Part shown: piece by piece, positions 1-6,316 of the stretch
Layout of the letters: every line of letters starts with the position of its first letter
How positions within the stretch are numbered: the stretch's first letter is position 1
Assembly: GCA_031278935.1 (NCBI GenBank)
Contig: JAITJK010000038.1
Location: forward strand, 1 to 7,376
Source: Spirochaetaceae bacterium
Lineage (GTDB): Bacteria; Spirochaetota; Spirochaetia; Treponematales; Breznakiellaceae
Length of the DNA: 7,376 nucleotides
Reading direction: 5' to 3'
Notes under the pieces: model-generated
Database searches by the model: none
The model's input: only the letters and a program-made list of their open reading frames with translations
Told to the model about the DNA's origin: nothing
Translations under genes and position numbers: made by a program

Positions 1-348
1 GTCCGCCGGGCTTTTCTTAAAACCGAGTTGTACCCCTTCGGCCAGAGTGAACCGGTGGGAGGTCGAGGTTTTAATCGTAACGATGTCGGCGGGGGTTTTG
101 ATTTCAATGGTGTAGTTCCTGCCTTCCAGGATCAGCCGTTGAATCCACGACGGCGACCCCTCTTGGGGGATGATGTCAAAATCATAGGGACACTCATCTT
201 CCAGCCGCGAGACGAGACTCTGTTCGGTAGTGGACTGAATCGCCACTTGGTCAATCCCGTTACCCAGCAACAGAAAGGTTTCACTGTGCCGTTTCGCGGT
301 TACCCCCGAGATGGTAATAGGCCCTGCCCTTCTTGCTTCTTTTCCCAT
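1..348 (-). CDS. Unrecognised protein, N-terminal 116 residues (3' end beyond window)
   Basis: I do not recognise this gene. The reading frame is open from an ATG at 348-346 to the window edge, giving 116 residues with no stop. A strong ribosome binding site, AAGGAG at 361-356, lies 7 bases before the ATG and fixes the start. There is no signal peptide or membrane segment. The N-terminus is short and basic (MGKEARRAGP). It is followed by alternating short hydrophobic stretches (ETFLLLGNGIDQVAIQ, RLILEGRNYTIEIK, IVTIKTS) that look like beta strands, so a small soluble beta-rich protein is likely. It lies 68 bases downstream of holA on the same strand with no terminator between, so it is probably the last or a later gene of the kinase-regulator-holA operon. 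The plus-strand frame opposite it is a shadow. That the gene is real is fairly sure; its function is unknown. Confidence 0.75.
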   Translation of the reverse strand, partial: MGKEARRAGPITISGVTAKRHSETFLLLGNGIDQVAIQSTTEQSLVSRLEDECPYDFDIIPQEGSPSWIQRLILEGRNYTIEIKTPADIVTIKTSTSHRFTLAEGVQLGFKKSPAD

Positions 349-416
349 AGCTTCTCTCCTTGTCTTCGTGTATGTTCCGCAACGCCTAAAGGGGACCTTC
401 CTTTCTCATCACCCTC

Positions 417-1379
417 TTAGCGCCTGCCGGCTTTCATGATCTTATACAAAAACATATCCATTAAAAGACGTTCAAACCCTAAACCACTGGAACGGACGAG
501 CATATCGTACTCCCCTATCAAGGCAATGCACCGGTCCGCCCCGAAGAAATCGTAGCGTTTACCCGCCCGCTCATAATCCTTGCGGACCTTGGCGGCGCCG
601 AGGCCGATTTTCCTCATATCCCCTTCGCTGGTTTTCCCTGCGGCCACGAGGCTAAGGTAATCCCGCAGCTTCCTGAAACACCAGGCAAGCCCCGCAAACA
701 GAGCCACAGGCGATTCCTGGGCCCCTAAGAGGGTGTGCAGCGATTCAAGGCTCTTGGCAAAATCCCCTGAGCTGATCCGGGAAAACAAGGTAAAGGCCGA
801 TTCTTCCCGGGTGTGGGAAAGCCAGGTTTCCACCGCCTCAGCGGAGATCCCCTCTTTGCCCAGAAACAGCATGAGCCGCGAACATTCCCGGCCCAGGGCG
901 TCGGTGTTGTTCTCTACCAAGGCCAAGATCGCTTCCACCGCCTCTTCACTAATCTTAAAGCCTTTTCGCCGAAAAAACGAGGCCACCCACTCCTGTTTAC
1001 GGCTTTCAAAGAGTTCCCAGAAAATCCGTTTGTTTCCCCCAGGCACCGCCTGTTCCAGGGCCTTGGGAAGGTTCGTAGTTTCCGCCATAAGGATGAGGGT
1101 CGTATGAGCCAGTGGCGCGGCCATATACGCGGCAAGGCTTTCGAGGTCCTCCTTTTTTTTCACCGCCTCGGCGTTCTTAATAAAAATAAGCCGTTCCGCC
1201 GCGAAGAGAGAACCGGTCCGTAAGACCGCCACCAGGTCCGGCACTGGCGTTTCTCCCGCGTAAAAGGAGGTCTCTTCCGGGACGGCCCCACAAGCGCGCT
1301 GTAAGCCCTGGCGGATATCCTGAATCGCTTCCTGCTTCTCGCCAATTTCCGGCCCAAGAAAAAGAAAACACCCGCTCAC
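417..1379 (-). CDS. holA: DNA polymerase III delta subunit (clamp loader)
   Basis: This 320-residue protein matches the usual length of HolA, the clamp-loader subunit that opens the beta sliding clamp during loading onto primed DNA. The N-terminus (CFLFLGPEIGEKQEAI, residues 4-19) occupies the place of the degenerate, non-ATP-binding P-loop of the delta subunit. The middle carries the family pattern of a strand ending in FIKNAEAVKKKEDLESLAAY (residues about 66-85), then TTLILMAE, then a helical stretch ending EECSRL-like (here GRECSRLMLFLG, about 163-174). The C-terminal third is all helical, as expected for the collar domain (LHTLLGAQESPVALFAGLAWCF, about 214-235). The start is GTG at 1379-1377, overlapping the stop of the response regulator gene by 4 bases (GTGA). 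AAGGA lies 7 bases upstream inside the regulator gene, so translation is probably coupled. Family assignment is from pattern recognition; no alignment was run. Confidence 0.85.
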   Translation of the reverse strand: MSGCFLFLGPEIGEKQEAIQDIRQGLQRACGAVPEETSFYAGETPVPDLVAVLRTGSLFAAERLIFIKNAEAVKKKEDLESLAAYMAAPLAHTTLILMAETTNLPKALEQAVPGGNKRIFWELFESRKQEWVASFFRRKGFKISEEAVEAILALVENNTDALGRECSRLMLFLGKEGISAEAVETWLSHTREESAFTLFSRISSGDFAKSLESLHTLLGAQESPVALFAGLAWCFRKLRDYLSLVAAGKTSEGDMRKIGLGAAKVRKDYERAGKRYDFFGADRCIALIGEYDMLVRSSGLGFERLLMDMFLYKIMKAGRR

Positions 1380-2782
1380 CGTTCCGTCCTTATCTGGTAT
1401 TTGCGTAATTTCGCGTGGAGATTGCTGGGGTATATGCCGATGGCCTCGGCGGTCCGGGAAATGACCCCGCCGTGCTGGGAAAGCTGGTATTCCAAATACC
1501 CCTTTTCAAAGGACTCTTTGGCTTCGTTGTACTTGAGATGCATGATGGCGGATACGTCGGGAACCGGAGGAACGGGCGGGGCAAGGGCAGAATCTTGTGC
1601 GCGATTCCCTGCGGGACTTTGTTGCAACAAGGCAAGGATCGTCTTTTCCCCAATCACCCCACCAGTATGAAGCACCAAAATCCGTTCCGCCAGGTTCTGT
1701 AGTTCTCGAACATTTCCCGGCCATGTATAGGCCTGTAGTAATTGCAAGGCCCCACGGTCCAGCTCGAAGGGTTCCGCCATGTAGGATTCCCGGCCCAGAT
1801 CCCGCAAAAAGTGAAACAAGAGCTCTGGTATGTCGGCGGTCCGCTCCCGCAGGGGGGGAACGTAAATCGGCAGCACATTGAGCCGAAAAAACAGGTCTTG
1901 CCGGAACCGGGCGGCGGCACATTCTTGTTCCAGGTCTTTATTGGTAGCCGCCACGATACGGACGTCCACCGCTAGGGTCTTTTCGCCACCCAAACGCTCG
2001 ATCTGCTGTTCTTGAATCACCCGCAGGACCTTGGCCTGGGCGCCCAGGGACATATCCCCGATCTCATCTAAGAACAAGGTCCCGCCGCTAGCCAGTTCAA
2101 AACGGCCCTTGCGGCGGGAAACCGCGTCGGTGAAGGCCCCTTTTTCATGGCCAAAGAGTTCGGTTTCGATGAGGGTATCGGGAATAGCCGCGCAGTTTAA
2201 TGCCACGAAGGCCTTGGAGGAGCGCGCAGATCCCCGGTGAATGGCCCGAGCCACCAGTTCCTTACCCGTACCGTTTTCTCCCAGAATGAGGACCCGGGCG
2301 TCGCTAGTCGCAGCTTGGGCAATCCGTTCCCGCAGCCCTTCGGTTTCCAGGCTTCGGCCAATGATGGCGTCTTCCGGGATCCGGGCGCTCGTTTTTAAGG
2401 CCCGATTTTCCTCCCGCAGCTTCCGTACCATAAGGGCGTTCCGGCATACCGTGAGCACCTTGTCCAGGGAAAGGGGCTTCTCCAAAAAATCGAAGGCCCC
2501 TAACTTGACCGCCCGGACCGCCATATCCACATTGGCGTGCCCTGAAATGACCACCACCTCGATCTCCGGCCACCCAGATCGAATCCGCTCCAGGGCTTCA
2601 AGGCCCCCGATCTGGGGGAGAAGCACATCCAGGAACACCAGGTCCACCGGTTCCCGGCGGATCCACTCAAGACCCGAAACCGCGTCGGCTTGGGCGTGGA
2701 CCTTGTATCCTTCGTCTTCCAAGATCGAGGCTAAGGTACTACGGATTCCCGGCTCGTCGTCAATAATGAGTATCTTGGTCAT
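1376..2782 (-). CDS. NtrC/NtrX-family sigma-54 dependent response regulator
   Basis: The 468-residue protein has the full three-domain layout of a bacterial enhancer-binding protein. The receiver domain is at 1-120, with acidic pocket D8/D9, phospho-acceptor D52, S80 and K102. The AAA+ domain is at about 140-375, with Walker A GENGTGKE (168-175), a GAFTDA loop (215-220) in place of the usual GAFTGA, Walker B GGTLFLDEIGDM (233-244), arginine residues near 294-300, and WPGNVREL (354-361). A Pro/Ala-rich linker is at about 397-410. The C-terminal Fis-type helix-turn-helix is at about 435-462; its ISRTAEAIGI...LHAKLRKY pattern is closest to NtrX. It should receive phosphate from the kinase encoded just upstream and activate RNA polymerase with sigma-54. 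The ATG at 2782 overlaps the kinase stop by 4 bases (ATGA). Treponemes carry AtoC/AtcR-type regulators of this kind. The target genes cannot be seen here. Confidence 0.93.
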   Translation of the reverse strand: MTKILIIDDEPGIRSTLASILEDEGYKVHAQADAVSGLEWIRREPVDLVFLDVLLPQIGGLEALERIRSGWPEIEVVVISGHANVDMAVRAVKLGAFDFLEKPLSLDKVLTVCRNALMVRKLREENRALKTSARIPEDAIIGRSLETEGLRERIAQAATSDARVLILGENGTGKELVARAIHRGSARSSKAFVALNCAAIPDTLIETELFGHEKGAFTDAVSRRKGRFELASGGTLFLDEIGDMSLGAQAKVLRVIQEQQIERLGGEKTLAVDVRIVAATNKDLEQECAAARFRQDLFFRLNVLPIYVPPLRERTADIPELLFHFLRDLGRESYMAEPFELDRGALQLLQAYTWPGNVRELQNLAERILVLHTGGVIGEKTILALLQQSPAGNRAQDSALAPPVPPVPDVSAIMHLKYNEAKESFEKGYLEYQLSQHGGVISRTAEAIGIYPSNLHAKLRKYQIRTER

Positions 2783-4566
2783 AGGCTTTCGCGCTCCGGT
2801 TCCGTCGGCGTTTCGGCCTTGGGCGGAGCCACGGGAATATCCACGAAAAAGGTCGTTCCTAAGCTTTCCGCAGAATTAAACCAGATACTTCCCCCGTGAT
2901 CCTGGACAATCCGCTCCACAATGGGCAGCCCCAAGCCGGTTCCGGTTTCTTTGGTGGTAAAATAGGGCGTAAAAATCTGGGAACCTTCCTCCGGGCTCAT
3001 ACCCTTGCCCGTATCCATGATGCTCACTCTACAATACCGGCTCTCCCATTTTTTGACAAGATCCGTACGAATTTCCACCGTCCCCGCGTGGTCCATGGCG
3101 TCAAGGCTATTGTTGATGAGATTGGTCAACACCTGGGAAAGACGGCGGCGATCCATGGCAACCTGGATATCCCAGGCCGTATGGGTACTATCGAAGCACA
3201 CTTCCGGCTCGGCGGCCCGGTAGGAACTCAAGATCTCCTCCACCACCTCCCGCAACAAACTCGCAGTGCGGGAAGGCTCCATGGGCCGGGAAAAGGTGCG
3301 GAATTCCGTAAGCAAGGCGGAAAGGCCCTCCACTTCCTGCAAAATACTCAGCATGGCGGGTTCTAGAATCTCCCCCAGACGCTGAGGGTCATGGCGATAG
3401 CGGCGCAGGACCCGTTCCGCAGACAACTTAATCGGGGTGAGGGGGTTTTTGATCTCATGGGCTAGTTGTTCGGCCATACGCTGCCAGAGGGAAATCTTTT
3501 CCGCCTTCACCTGGGAGGCATGGGAGCGTTTCAAGTCCTGGACCATGGTATTAAAGGAGCGAATCAACAGGCCCAATTCGTCCTTGCGGCGGGCCAAGAT
3601 ATGGATGGAAAAATCCCCTTCCGCCACCCGCCGGGTCGCCTCGGTGAGTTCCACCATGGGCTGGGTAAAACGCTGGGTAAAGGAAATGGCGATGATGAGG
3701 GTCATCAACATAATAGGGAAGAAAAAAACCACAAAATAGAAGACAAGCAGCGGCCGCAACTGTATTTGCAGGGAATTGATGAGGTCAAAGCGCTCTTTTT
3801 CATTTTCTATGGTAGTAACGGCCTTATCAAACCCCGCGCCCAGATGGTAACTGAAGACCCGGGCGACTCCTGGGCGGGGATAGACCACATACCGGACGTA
3901 GTCCGTGTCCCGGGGCAGTTCCCGGGGGACAAAACCCGGCTCCTGGGCAGGCAGGGCCATGAGCTTCCCGGCAGAGTCTCCGCGAAAGCGCTCAGGCTTC
4001 CAGGTCCCGTCCGGCGCGCGGGCAAAATCTGCTATCCCCCGCAAGCCTTGGCGCGACCACTCCGGAGGCAGGGTCGTAGACGCGTCCTCTAGGGCGTCCG
4101 GTTCCAAGGTGGTAATCAGGCGTTCCGCCTGGGCCAGATGCAAGGAATAGGTTTCCAGGGCAAAGTCTTGGGCGGCTTTCATAGCGTCGTCCACTTGTAT
4201 GGTCTTCCAGAAGCGGGATAATTCCAGGGCGGTTTGACTACTAATGATAATCGAAGGGAGGGAGGCGAAGATGACGATCAGGATGAAATACGCCAAGAGT
4301 CGGATATGAAACCGGCTTCCCATCTGCCGGGTGATGAGCTCCCTGAACAAACTCCCCAGGGAGGCTCCCAGGAATACCACTAACACTGCGGGAATGGTGA
4401 AAAACACCCCCAGGTCCAAAAAGTTCGGCGCCGTACCGCCCTGTAAGATTTCGGGGAAAACGGTCCGCCAAAAAAGGATGGTGATAATACTCAAAAGCAG
4501 ATAGATAAGTACCAGACCTTTGATGTCAATGAGCGCATATTTAGGATGAATACGGACCGTTTTCAT
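2779..4566 (-). CDS. NtrY-like membrane sensor histidine kinase
   Basis: This 595-residue inner-membrane sensor kinase has three N-terminal membrane segments (about 15-35, 52-73, 87-110). A region of about 160 residues outside the membrane (111-272) follows, then a fourth segment (273-295) and a HAMP linker (about 296-345, with EGDFSIHILARRKDELG). The HisKA domain carries the phospho-accepting His370 in LAHEIKNPLTPIKLSAERV, which is the NtrY-type H-box. The ATPase domain has the N-box NLINNSLDA (482-490), G1 DTGKGM (518-523), F-box FTPYFTTKE (532-540) and G2 GTGLGL (542-547), so it looks catalytically intact. Unlike many NtrY proteins there is no room for a PAS domain between HAMP and HisKA. 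The ATG at 4566 has only a weak ribosome binding site and lies 20 bases after the palindrome at 4587-4637. The gene overlaps the response regulator gene by 4 bases, so the two are surely partners. The signal sensed is unknown. Confidence 0.92.
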   Translation of the reverse strand: MKTVRIHPKYALIDIKGLVLIYLLLSIITILFWRTVFPEILQGGTAPNFLDLGVFFTIPAVLVVFLGASLGSLFRELITRQMGSRFHIRLLAYFILIVIFASLPSIIISSQTALELSRFWKTIQVDDAMKAAQDFALETYSLHLAQAERLITTLEPDALEDASTTLPPEWSRQGLRGIADFARAPDGTWKPERFRGDSAGKLMALPAQEPGFVPRELPRDTDYVRYVVYPRPGVARVFSYHLGAGFDKAVTTIENEKERFDLINSLQIQLRPLLVFYFVVFFFPIMLMTLIIAISFTQRFTQPMVELTEATRRVAEGDFSIHILARRKDELGLLIRSFNTMVQDLKRSHASQVKAEKISLWQRMAEQLAHEIKNPLTPIKLSAERVLRRYRHDPQRLGEILEPAMLSILQEVEGLSALLTEFRTFSRPMEPSRTASLLREVVEEILSSYRAAEPEVCFDSTHTAWDIQVAMDRRRLSQVLTNLINNSLDAMDHAGTVEIRTDLVKKWESRYCRVSIMDTGKGMSPEEGSQIFTPYFTTKETGTGLGLPIVERIVQDHGGSIWFNSAESLGTTFFVDIPVAPPKAETPTEPERESL

Positions 4567-4586
4567 CGGATGAGCGGGTATCCATT

Positions 4587-4637
4587 AGGATCGGTGCAAA
4601 AATACTATGCCGGGCATAGCATTTTTGCACCGATCCT
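4587..4637 (-). terminator. 51-base near-perfect palindrome, probable terminator after ptsH
   Basis: The left arm (4587-4611) and right arm (4613-4637) are inverted copies of 25 bases with one mismatch (a4604 against c4620). In minus-strand RNA the mismatch becomes a G-U pair, so all 25 positions can pair around a tiny loop. Nested inside is a short GC-containing hairpin (CTATGC, loop CCG, GCATAG) flanked by an A-run before and a T-run (ATTTTT) after, which is the form of an intrinsic terminator usable in either direction. It begins 11 bases after the ptsH stop. The stem continues about 12 bases beyond the T-run on each side, which is more than a terminator needs. Its other edge is 20 bases from the histidine kinase start, so an operator or attenuator role for the kinase operon is also possible. 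Confidence 0.75.
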
Positions 4638-4648
4638 GGAGAAGGGGC

Positions 4649-4915
4649 TTACTCCTCTTCAAATTTCGATTCAAAAAGCTGGGTAATAACGTCCATAGCC
4701 TGCTCTTCGTCTTCCCCATCGGTAGTAACCTTTATAGCAGAACCATAGGCCGCCCCCAAGGTGATCACCCCCATAATGGATTTTGCCTTAATCTGATTTT
4801 GGTCTTTTTCAAGATAAATCTCACAGGTAAAATCCTTGATAGCTTGTACCAGCATTGCCGCTGGCCGGGCATGCAGGCCTGCCCGGTTCGATACGGTTAA
4901 TATTTTTTCTCGCAT
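4649..4915 (-). CDS. ptsH: Phosphocarrier protein HPr
   Basis: This 88-residue protein is full-length HPr, the small cytoplasmic phosphocarrier of the phosphotransferase system. The catalytic histidine is His15 in GLHARPAA (residues 13-20), phosphorylated by enzyme I. The regulatory serine is Ser46 in KAKSIMGV (43-50), the target of HPr kinase/phosphorylase. Both sites are intact, so the protein can be both a phosphate carrier and a kinase-regulated signal. The rest follows the family (ITLGAAYGSAIKVTTDGEDEEQAM). The ATG at 4915 has AGGA 8 bases upstream. hprK lies on the same strand about 365 bases upstream, but an intrinsic terminator lies between, so ptsH probably has its own promoter. No enzyme I or sugar permease gene is in the window. 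In treponemes this pair is generally thought to be regulatory; that point is family knowledge, not seen here. Confidence 0.96.
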   Translation of the reverse strand: MREKILTVSNRAGLHARPAAMLVQAIKDFTCEIYLEKDQNQIKAKSIMGVITLGAAYGSAIKVTTDGEDEEQAMDVITQLFESKFEEE

Positions 4916-5279
4916 CCCTTCATTCCTATGTTTACATGGTTTTTTAACATCCTACTACAATCCGGGGCACTTTGTATACCATCTGACATGGAGTCATTTA
5001 GGGACATTACCTACGTCACCGGCTATATACTAGGGGCTCAAATCCGTTGGGACCAGAGTCGGGATGCCCGGATAAGAGGCATGATAGTGCTATTGACAAA
5101 CCTTAGGAATACACCTTGAACAAAAAACGTGAACTATTTTTCGGTTTCGCCGTCTTCCTCGTGGTGGCGTTCCTAAGCCTGACTATTACCGGTGGGTATA
5201 CGGTACTGGATTGCTGCGCTGCACTGGCAATAACGGTATTGATAAAAACCCGAAGCAAGGCGTACCCCGCTTCGGGCCG
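4916..5279. other. Gap between ptsH and hprK
   Basis: No confident gene fills these 364 bases. The hprK side holds the intrinsic terminator at 5244-5276. The middle is covered by a doubtful small plus-strand reading frame starting at 5116. The 200 bases next to ptsH should contain its promoter, but no convincing -35/-10 pair was found at a sensible distance from the ribosome binding site. A TATACT on the plus strand (5026-5031) and a TTGACA (5093-5098) each lack a good partner. No minus-strand gene of reasonable length is open here. Confidence 0.5.
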
Positions 5280-5352
5280 TCATATCACGTCTTCGGTGCC
5301 AAAAAAGACCGAACGGGCGGAATCGCTTTCGATCCACCGCAGGATATTCTGA
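5116..5352 (+). CDS. Doubtful small membrane protein opposite the end of hprK
   Basis: This is a possible 78-residue protein from a TTG start at 5116, with AGGAAT ending about 8 bases upstream. The N-terminus is a basic patch (NKKRE) followed by a hydrophobic stretch (residues 8-25) and a second, weaker one (about 29-43), ending in a basic segment (IKTRSK), so it reads like a two-helix membrane peptide. The polar C-terminal part from about residue 46 overlaps the hprK terminator, and the last 73 bases lie antisense to the hprK coding end. That part looks like a shadow. If real, it is the only plus-strand gene in the window and convergent with hprK. The start codon is rare and no promoter is clear. 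It could equally be chance. Confidence 0.3.
   Translation: MNKKRELFFGFAVFLVVAFLSLTITGGYTVLDCCAALAITVLIKTRSKAYPASGRHITSSVPKKTERAESLSIHRRIF
5244..5276 (-). terminator. Intrinsic terminator of hprK
   Basis: On the minus strand CCCGAAGC (5276-5269) pairs perfectly with GCTTCGGG (5256-5249) around a 12-base loop. It is followed directly by a run of five Ts (5248-5244). The hairpin starts 3 bases after the hprK stop codon. This is the classic form of a rho-independent terminator and implies that hprK and ptsH are separate transcription units, although some read-through is possible. Confidence 0.85.
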
Positions 5353-6266
5353 TTAAATTCCCGGGCCGCGTTATACCCCATCCGCTTGAGCCGTTCATTC
5401 ATAGCCGCAGTCTCCACGATCACCGGGATATTCCGGCCCGGCTTAACCGGAATTTCCAGTTTTGGAACACTCACCCCTAACAATTCCATGTACTTGTCAT
5501 CGGTACCCAGGCGATCATAATTTTTCCGGGAATCCCATTCCTCCAGCTTGATCACGAGCTGCACCTCCTTGCGCTCTCGAATGGCCCCCACCCCAAAAAG
5601 ATGGGTGATATTGATGATCCCCAAACCCCGGATTTCCATGTGGTGCCCTACGATCTTATTAGCCCCCGCGCCGATGAGGATATTGCCATTGACACAGTGC
5701 ATATCCACCACGTCATCCGCCACCAGACGGTGGCCGTGTTTAATCAGCTCCAAGGCGGCTTCGCTTTTTCCCACCCCGGAATCGCCCAAAATGAGGATTC
5801 CCAGACCGTATACCTCGACCAAAACCCCGTGTACGCTTTGGCGGGGGGAAAACACATCGGAAAGCACCCGTATGAGCCGAGTATGGAATTCACTGGTACT
5901 CAAATCGGTCTGGAGAATCGGACACTGAGCGTGTTCCGCTGCATCGAGAAAGTTCATATCCGGCATGAGATTATGGGAAAAAATACAACAAGGAATCAGA
6001 TAAGAAAACATACGGGTAATAGTTTCTAACTGCCGCGCCTCGGCTAGTTTCTTGAGGTAGGCTACTTCGCCCCTGCCGAACAGTTGAATCCGCTCATGGG
6101 CAAAGGAATCATAGAACCCCGAAAGGGCAAGCCCCGGACGGTTCAGGTCCGCGATCCGGATCTTCCGGCCTAAGCCTTTCCTACCTCCCAAGCAATGGAG
6201 GTTCAGGTCGTTATGGGCCTTGAGGTTCATATCCAGCAAGTCTAATACCGTGAATTCGTCTGTCAT
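5280..6266 (-). CDS. hprK: HPr kinase/phosphorylase
   Basis: This bifunctional enzyme phosphorylates Ser46 of HPr using ATP or pyrophosphate and also removes that phosphate. Numbering from the upstream GTG at 6302 (340 residues), the Walker A motif is GDSGVGKS (173-180), preceded by VHGV with His158. ADD (Asp196/197) follows, then the family signature MEIRGLGIINI (222-232) and a C-terminal block with PVKPGRN and ETAAMNERLKRMGYNAA. All catalytic motifs are present and the length is normal. I prefer the ATG at 6266 (328 residues), because family members begin just before the segment equivalent to FTVLDLLDMNL. The GTG at 6302 would add 12 residues unlike the family (VYRRCGYDELM). Neither start has a strong ribosome binding site. 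A broken gene ends 10 bases upstream of the GTG, and a terminator follows the stop. Confidence 0.95.
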   Translation of the reverse strand: MTDEFTVLDLLDMNLKAHNDLNLHCLGGRKGLGRKIRIADLNRPGLALSGFYDSFAHERIQLFGRGEVAYLKKLAEARQLETITRMFSYLIPCCIFSHNLMPDMNFLDAAEHAQCPILQTDLSTSEFHTRLIRVLSDVFSPRQSVHGVLVEVYGLGILILGDSGVGKSEAALELIKHGHRLVADDVVDMHCVNGNILIGAGANKIVGHHMEIRGLGIINITHLFGVGAIRERKEVQLVIKLEEWDSRKNYDRLGTDDKYMELLGVSVPKLEIPVKPGRNIPVIVETAAMNERLKRMGYNAAREFNQNILRWIESDSARSVFFGTEDVI

Positions 6267-6298
6267 AAGCTCATCATATCCACACCTACGGTAGACGT

Positions 6299-6316
6299 CC
6301 ACCTACCCCCACCTAC
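6299..6316. repeat. Short direct repeat (two copies of CCACCTAC) at the hprK 5' end
   Basis: CCACCTAC occurs at 6299-6306 and again at 6309-6316, separated by two Cs. It spans the possible GTG start of hprK and the stop codon of the broken gene. On the minus strand this makes a G-rich stretch that could pass for a weak ribosome binding site for the GTG. It may be chance. Confidence 0.4.

Noticed and set aside
28..420. Plus-strand frame of 130 residues at the left end
   Set aside because: It lies antisense to the minus-strand gene at 1-348, which has a strong ribosome binding site; the plus frame has Pro/Arg-rich, low-complexity content typical of a shadow.
733..1223. Two plus-strand frames opposite holA
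   Set aside because: They are antisense to a well-supported gene and give no recognisable domain.
2241..2879. 212-residue plus-strand frame opposite the response regulator
   Set aside because: Ser/Arg-rich shadow of a GC-rich gene whose own frame carries every expected motif.
3466..4092. 208-residue plus-strand frame opposite the histidine kinase
   Set aside because: Antisense to the kinase; composition is His/Gly/Arg-rich without domain features.
4931..4960. Candidate ptsH promoter on the minus strand (TTGTAG, 18 bases, TGTAAA)
   Set aside because: Transcription would start inside the ribosome binding site of ptsH, and both boxes match consensus poorly.
5093..5098. Perfect TTGACA on the plus strand
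   Set aside because: No -10-like sequence at 16-18 bases downstream; that place holds the TTG start of the doubtful small frame.
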